This document shows positions 51,442 to 61,997 of a DNA stretch of 64,000 bases, piece after piece. The notes below the pieces were generated by a model. The model did not search any database. It saw only the letters and a list, made by a program, of their open reading frames with translations, and was not told the DNA's origin. Source of the stretch: Tillandsia leiboldiana (lineage: Eukaryota > Streptophyta > Magnoliopsida > Poales > Bromeliaceae); the NCBI GenBank assembly GCA_029204045.2, contig CM055067.1:26486838-26550837 (forward strand). Reading direction: 5' to 3'. The translations under genes were made by a program, and so were the position numbers. Positions within the stretch are counted from its first letter, which is position 1, and each line of letters begins with the position of its first letter.

Positions 51442-51454
51442 TGGTATCAGAGCC
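51442..51454 (+). promoter_or_regulatory. Primer-binding site (L2), iMet-tRNA type
   Basis: TGGTATCAGAGCC, 8 bp after the 5' LTR. Fully matches the initiator-Met tRNA 3' end pattern although the coding region is dead. Confidence 0.88.
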
Positions 51455-52919
51455 TAGGTTGTAGGTCATTGAGGACTTAGACACCCTAGGCTTGTGGTTG
51501 GACATTAGGATGACTACGTGAGAGTCGTGACTTTTAGCGAGAGTCCTGATCGAGTTTTGTACCTCTCCCATGAGACGGGATGAGTGATTGGCATGTTTAT
51601 GCTCCTAAGCGATTATGTTGGCTGCAGACAACATAATGCTGTGGAATTGATAACATGTCTTAGACTTTCGCTGGATTGGGTCGTATGGTTGTTGTGTCCT
51701 GATGTTTGTTATTGTGCAGTGGTCTACGATGCTTGTGAGACGTCGTGCAGTGAGGAACTTTCCGCATCTGATTAGTAACCCGAGCAGCGGGAGGCAGAGC
51801 TATCAGAGCAGAGCGAGACCCAAGAGTTATGGATCCAGATGGCACAGACGTCGGAGGCTGTCCGATGCCAGGAGGAGGCCATGGAACGTTTGATGCGCTT
51901 GTTGGAGCTGAGAGCGCAGTTAATTGCAGTATCGCTTGAGTGTCCTCCAGTACTTTCTTCCTATGCAGTGGTACCTTCAGTTGCACTTGTGGCACCGACT
52001 GAGCGAGCAGCCCCTCCGTGCCGACGAGTAGTGCCGAGGCACCGAGGCAGGGTGGATAGTGGATAGTAGCTGAGCTTCGGGACGACATTGGTCGATGGAG
52101 CCAGTCCCGACAGTCTGAACCATCCCGATTCACAGGTTTGAGTTGGAGCCCTTGTAGGCAAAATTGGGGTTGGTGGTGATGGAGAGACTATCTGTGAGCC
52201 TTCATGTGCTAGGGAGTTTATACAGTTGTCGAACTGCACGCTCCAGGTTTCGAGGGACGAGGCGCATAGGATATGTTTGACGGGGAATGGTTTGCGCCAG
52301 GATACCTTTCAGTTTAGTTGGTCCCTCCGTTTTGAATTATTGACGCTTTGATGGGTAGGCATTGTGTGTGGAGCATGACGCTGCAGTTTCTTTGGATAGG
52401 GATCGGCCGCCAGAGGCGAGTTCTGGATATCGGCGCTTGGCGTCGGGTGATGGAGGACAGACTGACCGGCAGAGGCATTTCTCATCTTCGTACCTGGATG
52501 GCGAATTTTCAAGATGCCAGAGATCGGGTGGACCCCGATGGCAGCATCAGCATCTATATCAGAGTAGCGCAACGGTAGCGTGGATTTGTTATCTGCGGAT
52601 GACTTTATTCGTCGCCTCAATGTGAGCAGAGACAGAGGTGGTGCTCCCTTGTGGTTTATGTCCTATGCAGTTGAGGCCGCGAGTTATACGGGTGGACTTA
52701 TTGGTAATTATGGCAGTTCGACGTTTCGACCTAGTGCTTGGGTTTTGGTTGGCACAGTGCCACAGGATGTTAGACTGCGGGAGGTGAGGACTTTGACCTT
52801 CTGCGAGGCAGACGAGAGGAGATTTGGTTGTTGAGGTCGTTAGAGCACACTGGTTATAGCGACAGTGTGAGAGGTGCTTACGGCGGCACCGGGACCCAAA
52901 GATATCTCTGTTGCCACGA

Positions 52920-53640
52920 GATTCTGGGTGTGATTTCACCTGAGCTGTTGATAATGCCGCCGGTTAGGGAGATAGAGATTGAGTTTGGCGTGGTTCGGGG
53001 AACCGCGCCACCCTCGACAGCACCTCATTGGATATTGCCAGTAGAGCTGTGAGAGCTGATGGCGCAGTTGCAGGATCTGATGGATCGAGGGGTCTGTTTG
53101 ACCTAGTGCCACGCCGTTGATATACGGTGGTGATGCCACATCGTTGATACACGACTGTGAGGGCCCTTTTATGGGTCGAGTGTAGACAGGTCCAAGTATT
53201 ATTCTGGACCTTTTGATGGAATTATACTCCGGCAGTTGTACGATTGATGCAGGTACAGATTTTGGAATCATACGGCTGAGTATTTCGCCAAGATGTTGTT
53301 CAGGACACGGTAGGGGCATTATGTTTTAGTAAGGCCAATTGGATTGATTAGCGCCCTGCCACTCTTTTGGTTTGAGGAATTGTGCTCCAGCTGTACTTGA
53401 TTGCTTTGGTAACTAGATCCTCCAGGGATATTATGATCTACTCCCAGAGCAGCTTGGAGCATGAGGAGCACTGGTGGATGTGTTACCATGCTGTGTGGAT
53501 GAAGCTGTATGCCAGGCTATTGAGATACAAGTTTTAGCTTTAGAAGCTTACCTTCTTGGGTCACATTGTGTTAGCCGTAGGAGCGGCGGTGGAATTCCGG
53601 CCAATGTGGATGCTATTTGAGATTGGCTGAGATCAACATT
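52920..53640 (+). pseudogene. Reverse transcriptase remnant in L2
   Basis: ISPELLIMPPVREIEIEFGV and APHWILPVEL (52930-53052) match the start of a Gypsy RT; LMAQLQDLMDRGV follows. Further on, YVLVRPIGLISALPLF (about 53316) corresponds to the FGLTNAP region, and RDIMIYSQSSLEHEEHW (about 53420) to the palm segment just after the catalytic site. At the catalytic site the sequence reads VTRSS where active Gypsy RTs have an aspartate pair. Several stops lie between pieces. The L1 counterpart shares the VTRSS lesion. Confidence 0.7.
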
Positions 53641-54431
53641 TATTGTAGAGGTGAGGAGTTTTTTTGGATTTGGCAGTGCCAGGAGAGCATGGCGAATGGA
53701 TGATGAGACTGGTACTAGCGCCGATTGCAGCTTTGCCAGAGATGGGGGATGGACCTTTGTGTTGGTGATGCCTCCCATAGTGGCTGTGGAGTTACCATTG
53801 GGTTATTCTTGAGCATTTTGTATCACCCCGATAGGGCCACTGTGGTGGCGGATACCTGGAACCGGAGAGCTATTGGGGGTTGAGTTTGATGATTCCGTTG
53901 CTGGCGCTGGGTGGGACCGTTGCGGAACAGGGCTCGAGGTTGTGTCCCTGAGGGTCCCTTTTGACGGTAGACTGCGGTGAAGCAGTCCATGCGATTGGTC
54001 AGGATCCGAGAGTGATTGAGCGAGGACCCTAGCCGATTAGGGCTTCTTTTCTCTGGATGACCGTATGGGGTATGTTTCGGATCGCTTGGTTGAGCTGGCA
54101 CTAGGGAGCGGTTTTGGTGCGTGCTACATTGGTTGTTCTCTCTTTTCCCCCAGCCTTTTCCTTCCACGTCTCAGCTCAGGAGTGTTAGGCATGTGGATTC
54201 CTCGCCCGCGATGGACTCGTTTCCTTTGAGATCTGCGAGTACTTGTGGTACGAGGGATGCCGTTGCAAATTCTGGCTCGTGAGATGAGAGAATTATGCAA
54301 TTGGGGCCATGCCGTACCGGTTGTTGTTGTTGTTGTGGAGTAATCACGGGGAGTGACAGGTGACTTGAGAGCTGGAGACGGCAGTGTTATGTACCTACCC
54401 TTGTTTTTGTGGCACCTTTTGGGTTGAGCTA

Positions 54432-54447
54432 GTTTCGAGGACGAAAC
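54432..54447 (+). promoter_or_regulatory. Conserved inverted-repeat motif before the 3' LTR (L2)
   Basis: GTTTCGAGGACGAAAC, identical to G0 and G1 despite complete decay of the flanking coding sequence. Confidence 0.6.
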
Positions 54448-54455
54448 TTTCTTTT

Positions 54456-54467
54456 AGTGGGGGAGGA
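54456..54467 (+). promoter_or_regulatory. Polypurine tract (L2)
   Basis: AGTGGGGGAGGA, directly before the TGTGGTGACCC start of the 3' LTR. Confidence 0.85.
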
Positions 54468-57400
54468 TGTGGTGACCCAGATCTCCGCAGGGCTTCTAAA
54501 GTGTGATTAGCAGCTTCTGGAGGCCTATGTGGCATGTCGGCGGTGTTTCTGCACCAATTTGGACTCAAGTGATGGACTTCGGGTGTATAATGGATCACGT
54601 GAGTGATCGGAGGACCCCGTCGGATGTTTTGATGTGGTTTCGCGCGAAATGGTTATTAAAATTGGACTCAGCGCGAAATTTGAGTAAAGAACACTTCTCC
54701 GAGAATTTTCGGCAAATTTTAGAAGAGGAATTTGGCAAATCGGACTTCGGATTTGGATTCAGCGCGCGAAAACGGTCAAGATGGACTATTTACTTGTATT
54801 TTTCGGAGCCCGGATGACCCGGCACGGATTTCGAGGTGATTGGTACTGTTCCGGCCGCCGGAGGGGCGCCGGCGGCGGCGGCGGGCGGCGGAGCGCGGCG
54901 GCTGGCGGTGGCGGAGGCGCGCGATCCACCGCGGAGGCGTGCACCCGGGGGGCTGGCCATGTGGCGGCTCCCAGTTGGCGGGCGCAGCAGGCGCGGTCCA
55001 CGGGATCGTCGCGGGTGCACGGTGGACCAGGTGCGGCCACGTGGCGCCCCGCGGTTGGTCGGGTGCAGCTGCGCACGCCCGCGTGTCGGGACACGTGGCG
55101 CTGCGCAGTTGGCGGGCGCGCATGCGCCGGGCGCAGGCGGCGTCGGCGGGACGCGTGGCGGGCCCTTGGGCTTTCGGGCGCGCACAGTGTTGGGCCGGGC
55201 CCAACACTGTAGCGGCCCGAATGTTCCGGGCGCCCGGAACTTTGGCCCAAAAGTCCAAAGTCGGATTTTTTGGGCTGGGCCTATAAGTAGGCGGTTGGCT
55301 GGGGCTTTTTGCCCCCTTTCCCGAGCTCCCTTCCCCTTGCACCCTTAAGCAAAGATGGAGATCTTTGTGCTGCGCATCATCTGGCGGAGGCCCGGATTTT
55401 TTGGAAGCCGCGGCATCGACGACTTCGGCATCGGAGCGCAGTGTGGCGTTTTTTCATCGGAGGCCCGTTATCGTCGCAGTTTGATCTGAGAGGTCTACAG
55501 AGCTACTCCCTCAGTATTTTTGGACGATTTCTGAGGCGTTGGAATCATGAGAGGTACGTCTTCGATTTTGGTGTTGAAAATCTTGCTGGATTCAGAGTTT
55601 ATGACACGGTTTTCGAGGCATTTCTAAGCCGCTATTTTCTGGTGGAGTTTTTGGACAGCGGCCCCTTGCCGGAATTTTATCTCCGCACCCGAGTGTCGGA
55701 TCGAGACCAGCCTATACACTTTTTGGATCTACTCGTCGCAAGGATTATCATTGTATTTTTCCGGGATTTTTCTGAGGCTTGCCCGAAGGTATACTATTCC
55801 CCTTTTATCTGTGTTTGAGTTTACAGTTGTGTGGTTGTGAGTGTTTGCGCACCTGTACTGTGGAATTTGTAACTCGGCCTACGGGGCTCGGATTTGGGCG
55901 TGCAGGTACCCGTTTCGAAGGTCTCGACGAGACGCTCGCTGTGATATTTTTATCGGAATTTTTGGAGTTCGTTTTACAGGTGAAAATTTCGCATTAAGGG
56001 GACTGTTCCCAGCAGATTTGTGATGCTTGGATTTTATGGAATTAAGTGTAACTTTGGGTTGTGTTTTTGTACCCAGGAGGTATTGATCACTGTTCCTGTA
56101 TCGTTGGATTGGTGGGTGTGTAGAGATATCTGTTTCTGGACTGTCTCAGCTGTGCGACTCCGGACAGTTAGCATTTTCAGGTGGGTGGCCTTGTCTCCAA
56201 GATTGACGGACTGTGCTTTAAATCTGCTATAGTAGGACTATGCATGATAGTGAAATGCTTGTGCAGCATGTTAGAATGTAGGAATTGCTATTCCTTGTAT
56301 TATCTGATGGTATTGTCATCTCCTTGCTTTCTACCATCTATAAATTATAGTTATTGGAACTTGACCTAGCACCCCGTCATATGTTGCATGTGTAACCAGA
56401 CTAGTAGAAAACCCTCACTTGGGCTAGGGTTATTTCTGCTTTAGACATCCACACTTCTACTTTCCTGGACATAGTGTTCTTCCTCGCCCGGGTAGTGGGC
56501 CGAGTGGTCAGGAGTTATCTTTTAGTGCGGGATGCATGTTACACTCGTGCTTGGGAGCAGAGTGGAGTCTGGTAGATGTAGTTGGTTGTTCATCTGTAGC
56601 GGGAGCTGTTTGGGTAGACGGCGGTCCCGAGACGTTTTATTTTTCTTGTTTTATCTGTCGCCGCTGTGTTAGTGGCAGCGGTAGATCAGTGTTAGCAGGA
56701 CCTTAAACCCAGAACCTTTTTGGACACACATATGATTTTTGTCAACCAAATATTTTCTTCCAAGCATCGTAGGGTCGCCTGAGTCTGTTCCTGTTTGATT
56801 GGACGAAGGCATTAGCTCTTCGAGGCTTAGATGTAAAACTTGGTTTCAACTGTTTTCCTAAAAAGAACTAAAAATCATTAAATATGGATTTCTTACAGAT
56901 CAGATGGCTTCAGTAAGAAATGTCACCTTTTTCCTATAATTAACCACCCGAGATGATTCGAGTGGTCTGGGTTCTAAGGTCTGCCTTCTTCTTGGGACGA
57001 GATCAACGAGAGGCTATGCCTAAAGCCTGTTCTTGTTTGATTTGGATTGTAGGTTCTATTCTTTCGGGGTTTCCGGACCCTTCCTCGTGTCAGTGGTTGC
57101 AATGTTGGCCTGTTGAGGCAGTTTCTCGCAGTGGATGCGACTTTGTGCTATGAGTTGGTAGAGTGTGATCTAGAGGTTATTTTCCTGATTTAGTGGTGGA
57201 GGTGGTTCTCCCACTTAGCCCTGAGGATCTTGGGGTTCTGGCAGATCGAGTCATGGAGGTTTCCCGACTCAGCCATGGTCGTGCATTTATCAGATTGAGT
57301 CGTTGAGGGTTCTCCGACATAGCTGTGAGAGCGTTTTGGGCTATTCCTGTTCGAGTCGAGGTCCTTTTTCCGACTGAGTTGTGCTTGAGCTTGGAGTTAC

Positions 57401-58425
57401 CGATCTTTTTGATCGTGGATCATTGCCTGCATGAGCCACATTTGAGCTTGACAGAGATACTTTACAGAGATACTTGAGATGGGTTACTTTTTACTCGAGC
57501 GGGTCGCTCCCCTCGAGTGCCACTCCGGAGTAGGCGAGACCGGGTTATGTACCGGCGTGAGATTGAGCTTTTCTATCGCGACTTGTCGTTGCATTTGTCC
57601 CTCTGGCTGTGCTGGTGTTGGCAGTCATGGACGTCCTACGTAAGTCCGCTCCTCCGGGACGTAACGGCAGTAGGTTGGCGCAGGCTTGACTGGACCTGAT
57701 GAGGCAGTCAGTTCAGATTGGGTGATCAGAGATGAGAGTTAGTTGTGGCATCATGTTCTTTCTGTTCCACTCCTTGAGCATCTAGGTAGAGGCATAGTAG
57801 CTGTAGAGTTTACTTTTCCAGCTTTCCTTACAGCACTGCTTTTGTTACTTTATGCCTCTAGTGGACTTAGTGGGCAGACCGTCGGGCTTGTTGGCGGCAC
57901 CCACTGAGAACTACTTGGGACGTAGTTCTCACACCCGTCGTGGTGTCTTTTCCCACAGGAACTTCTACTCTGGTTCCTGTTGTTCCTGTTGCTGATCCTT
58001 CTGACCGAGCGAGGGAGTCGCGAGCTAGTTCCCTACCCGTCGTTGGAGTGTAGCGGTACCCCTTCAGAGGAGAGCTTCAGTAGATTAGTTATTTTATTTT
58101 CCTTCTTTGAGAGACTGTTGTAGTGAGGATTGTTGTATTGAGAGCCTGTACACTGATGTATTTATTGGAGATACCTCCCGGTTGAGTTCTGAGTTTGTAT
58201 ATGAGGATATTGTATGATTATCTTTTTGGGAGACGGACATTGTTGTATTATTTCCAGTTGTACAGTGATTGATTTAGTTATACAGCAGACTTTTTATTTT
58301 TAGCTCTGATATCTGTTTAGCTGTAGTACTTCTCTTGCAGGTAGGACGCTTCGCCTATGCGGGTTTGGCATAGGTGGCGGATCTGTTGGCGAGCCGGGTC
58401 GCAGTTTCGACCCCGGGGCGTGAAA
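54468..58425 (+). repeat. 3' LTR of L2 (3958 bp)
   Basis: Same length as the 5' LTR, with no gap needed to align them at an offset of 6992. Ends GGGGCGTGAAA, followed by GGTAC. Palindromes at 55184-55210 and 55223-55240, TATA box at 55282-55290. Confidence 0.93.
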
Positions 58426-58430
58426 GGTAC
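58426..58430. repeat. Target-site duplication GGTAC, right copy (L2)
   Basis: Second copy of the duplication at 47471-47475. Confidence 0.93.
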
Positions 58431-58979
58431 CCACTGAGAACTCCCTCCTTTGGTGTAGTTCTCACACCCTCTGGGGTTCTCCCCCTTCTTTTCCTTCCTC
58501 TCCTTTGTTTTGCAGAGTCTTAGCGGGTGTTGCTGATTCTGCGGTTGTTGATCGAGGCGAGGGAGTCGCGAGCTAGATCCCTACCCATGTTTGGAGAGTA
58601 GCGGTACCCCTTCAGAGGAGAGCTTCAGTAGATTAGTTGTTTTATTTCCTCTTTTGAGAGACTGATGTAGTGAGGATATGATATGTATTGAGAGCCTGTA
58701 CACTGATGTATTTATTGGAGATACCTTCCGGTAGAGCTATGAGTTTTGTGTCTGGGGATGTTGTACTATTATCATTTTTTTGGGAGGTGGTCATTATTGT
58801 ATTATATTCAGTTGTACAGTGGTTGTTTTTAGTTATTCAGCAGTTTTATCTTTTAGCTCTGATATCTGTTAGCTGTAGCACTTTTCTTGCAGGTAGGACG
58901 CTTCGCCTATGCGGAGTTTGGCATAGGTGGCGGATCTGTTGGCGAGCCCGGGTCGCAGTTTCGACCCCGGGGCGTGACA
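58431..58979 (+). repeat. 5' LTR of L1, 3' end segment
   Basis: Begins CCACTGAGAACTCC and ends GGGGCGTGACA. Homologous to the end of the L2 LTR, including the block starting GCGGTACCCCTTCAGAGGAG (58600) and the GCATAGGTGGCGGATCTG block (58921). Confidence 0.88.
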
Positions 58980-58987
58980 GATTAGAG

Positions 58988-59000
58988 TGGTATCAGAGCC
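58988..59000 (+). promoter_or_regulatory. Primer-binding site (L1), iMet-tRNA type
   Basis: TGGTATCAGAGCC, 8 bp after the 5' LTR end, identical to L2. Confidence 0.88.
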
Positions 59001-60623
59001 TAGGTTGTAGGTCGCGGTGGACTTATAAACCCTAGGCTTATGGTTTGACCCTTGGTTGACTTCGTGAGAGTCGTGACTTTTAGCGAGAGTCCTGATTGAG
59101 TTTTATACCTCTCCCAAGGGACGGGAAGAGTGATTGGCATGTGTATTCTTCTAAGTGATTATGTTGGCTGCAGACAACATAATGCTATGGAATGGGTGAC
59201 ATGCTTTAGACTTTCGCTGGATTGGGTCGAGCGTTGTGGTGTGCTGTTTTGTTGTTTCGTCGTGGCGAGCGGTGTCTCCCCGACGCTGGGTTTTGACCCG
59301 TGTGTATCCTGTCATAGCAGTTGATCTTGAGCGGTTGGTTTTGGGCCGGACACCGGATTGAGGTCAATGAACTCCGGACCCAGATGACAGGATTGTCTGA
59401 GGCTTATCAGCGACAGAGTGAGCAGCTGGTCTCGGTGACACAGTTGTCGGAGCACTGAGTAGCCCCCTCTATGCCAATGTTTAGTGTCGAGGCACCGAGG
59501 CAGGGTGGATAGCTGACGACAGAGGAGCTGTGGGACATGATCGATCTATTGAGCCAGATTTGGCAGATGATCCACCCCGACTCTTAGGATTGAGTTTGGA
59601 GCCTTTGGAGGCAGAGTCGTGGTTGGTGTTGATGGAGTGATTAATTGAGAGCCTCTCTGGGCTAGAGAGTGTATGCAGTTGTTGAACTGCGCGCTCCAGG
59701 TTTCGAGGGACGAAGCGCATAGGATATGTGAGACTGGGAGTGGTTTGCGCCAGGATACCTTTCAGCTTAGTTGGTCCCTCTGTTATGGATTATTGATGCC
59801 TCGGTGGAGTAGGCATTGTGTATGGAGCGTGGCGCTAGCTGCAGTTCCTTTGGATAGGGATCTGCCGCTAGAGGCGAGTTCAGGATATTGGCGCTTGGCG
59901 CCGGGCGAAGGCGGACAAATCGGCCGGCAGAGGCACTTCTGATTTCCTTTCCAGGATGATGGGTTCCTGAGATGCCAGAGATCGGGTAGACCCCGATGGT
60001 AGCATCAGCATTTATATCAGAGTGACGCAGCGGTAGCGTGGATTTGTTATCTGCGGAGGACCTTATTCGTCGCCTCAGTGTGAGCAGAGACAGAGGTCGT
60101 ACTCCCTATGTGGATAGCCCTAATTTTCAGGCAGATTGAGCGACAACCACTTGCATCGAGTGGATGAACCTGTGCCGCCCGGTTGGAGGGCGCCACGGTA
60201 GTGAATCTAGTTGTCGCAGGTGTGATTCCATCACAGCAGTCGGAGTTAGAGCATGTTGCATTCCTGCATGGACTAGAGGCAGATTTGTTACCACGTGCAC
60301 TCGAGGTACAGGTTCCTGTTAAGTGCTGTGCATGTGGAGAAGGTTTGTGGATCATGTCCAATGCAGCTGAGGCCGCGAGTTGTACCGGCAGGCTTATTGG
60401 TAATTGTGGCAGTTCGGTGTTTGACCTTGTGCTTGAGATTGATTGGCACGATGCAACAGGATGTTTGACTGCGGAAAGAGAGGACGTCGATTTTCTGCGA
60501 GGCGGACGAGAGGAGGTTTGGTTGTAAAGACTGTTAGAGCGCACAGGCTTTAGCGACAGTGTGAGAGGTGCTTTTTGGCGGCACCGGGATTCAAGGACAT
60601 CTCTGTTGCCCGCGAGATCCCGG

Positions 60624-61400
60624 GTGTGATTTCACCTGAGTTGTTGACGATGCCGCCGGTTAGGGAGATAGAGATTGCGTTTGACGTGGTTCGGGAACCG
60701 CGCCACCCTTGATAGCACCTCATTGGATATCGCCTGTAGAGCTGAGAGAGCTGATGGTGCGGTTGTAGGATCTGATGGATCGAGGGGTCTGCTTGACCTG
60801 ATGCCACGCCGTTGGTACACGGTGGTGATGCCACGTCGTTGATGCACGACTGTGAGGGTCCTTTTATGGTTCGAGTGTAGACAGGTCCGGGTGGTATCTA
60901 GGACCTTTTGATGGAGTCATACTCCGGCAGTTATAGTATGGTGTGAGTACCTACTTGGAATCAGACAGCCGAGGATCTTGCTTAGAGGGCGTTCAGGACA
61001 CGGTAGGGCATCACGAGCTCTTAGTGAGGCCAAGTGGATTGATTAATGCCCTGCCACTTTTATGATTTGAGGGAATTGTGCTCCAGCTGTACTTGATTGG
61101 ATTGGTAACAAGATCCTCCGGGGATATTTGGATTTACTCCCAGAGCGATGTGGAGCGCGAGGAGAACTTGTGGATGTGCTACCATGCCCGTGTGGATGAA
61201 GTGGTATGCCAAGTTATTGAGGTACAAGTTGTAGCTCCAGAAGCATACCTTCTTGGGTCACGTTGTTCGAGCCGTAGGAGCGACGGTGGAAATCCGGCCA
61301 ATATGGATATCACTTGGGTTTTGGCCGAGATCGACAGTTATTGTCAAGGTAAGGAGCTTCTTGGACTGGGCAGTGCCAGGAGAGCTGGCTGGGGTTGAGC
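60624..61400 (+). pseudogene. Reverse transcriptase remnant in L1
   Basis: PPVREIEIAFDVV (about 60650) matches the RT start; stops follow. The segment from 61078 reads LVTRSSGDIWIYSQSDVERE, the palm region, with VTRSS in place of the catalytic aspartate pair exactly as in L2. Conserved order and a shared lesion indicate a common, already inactive ancestor. Confidence 0.7.
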
Positions 61401-61961
61401 TTGTTGATTCCACCGCTGGCACTGTGTGGACTGTTGAGGCAGACGTGGCGTGTGGTTGTGTCCCTGAGGGTTCCTTTGGATGATAGACCGCGGCTGAGTA
61501 GTTCACTCGGATGGTCAAGATTCGGGAGTGACCGAGTGAGGACCCCTCCTTGTTAGGGCTCATTTCCTTATTGGTTAATCGTGTGGGTGTGCTTCGGGTT
61601 GCCTTGGTTGAGTTGACACAGGTTGTGGTTTGGTGTGTGTTGCACTGGCGGTTATCTGGTTTCCCCCAACTTTGTTGGAACCCCGATTGTATTTCATGTC
61701 TCAGCTCAGGAATGTTTTGTTTTTGGATTCCTCGCCCGCGATTGACTCGCTCCATGTGAGAGCTAAGAGTGTTTGGAGTACGAGGGACGTCCGTCGCGAA
61801 TTCTGGCTCGTGAGATGAGAAAATTACGCATCGGGCCATGCCATACTTGTTGTTTTGTTGTTGTGGAGTAATCACGGGGAGTGAGTGGGGTTTGGGGAGC
61901 CGGAGGCGTTATTGATGGATACCTACCCGCGGTATTTGTGACTCCTTGTGGATTGGAGCTA

Positions 61962-61977
61962 GTTTCGAGGACGAAAC
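61962..61977 (+). promoter_or_regulatory. Conserved inverted-repeat motif before the 3' LTR (L1)
   Basis: GTTTCGAGGACGAAAC, unchanged. Confidence 0.6.
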
Positions 61978-61985
61978 TTCCTTTT

Positions 61986-61997
61986 AGTGGGGGAGGG
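61986..61997 (+). promoter_or_regulatory. Polypurine tract (L1)
   Basis: AGTGGGGGAGGG, directly before the TGTGAGGACCC start of the 3' LTR. Confidence 0.85.

Larger units (their letters stand above)
51434..54467 (+). pseudogene. Decayed gag-pol interior of L2
   Basis: No ORF exceeds about 160 codons, yet Gypsy landmarks can be traced in order. These are a gag-like coiled segment (QMAQTSEAVRCQEEAMERL, about 51837), a gag trace (GLRQDTFQFSWS, about 52288), an RT remnant (52920-53640), an RNase H end (LYHPDRATVVADTWNRRA, about 53819) and a chromodomain-tail trace (WSNHGE, about 54338). The integrase core is not recognisable. Many stops and frame changes separate these pieces. The interior of L1 shows the same order. 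Confidence 0.75.
47476..58425 (+). mobile_element. Complete non-autonomous large-LTR Gypsy derivative L2 (10,950 bp)
   Basis: Two 3958-bp LTRs (47476-51433 and 54468-58425) flank a 3034-bp interior with a primer site, decayed gag-pol traces, the GTTTCG motif and a polypurine tract. A perfect 5-bp duplication lies in the L1 5' LTR. By eye the LTRs differ at about 36 positions (0.9%), so insertion is recent although the interior encodes nothing usable. Its LTR start and end are homologous to those of L1; the middle is diverged. Confidence 0.92.
58980..61997 (+). pseudogene. Decayed gag-pol interior of L1
   Basis: 3018 bp, homologous along its length to the interior of L2. Traces include GLRQDTFQLSWS (about 59736), a zinc-knuckle-like CCACGEGLWIMS (about 60322), the RT remnant (60624-61400) and a final WSNHGE trace (about 61867). 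The RNase H end seen in L2 is not evident. No usable ORF remains. Confidence 0.73.
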
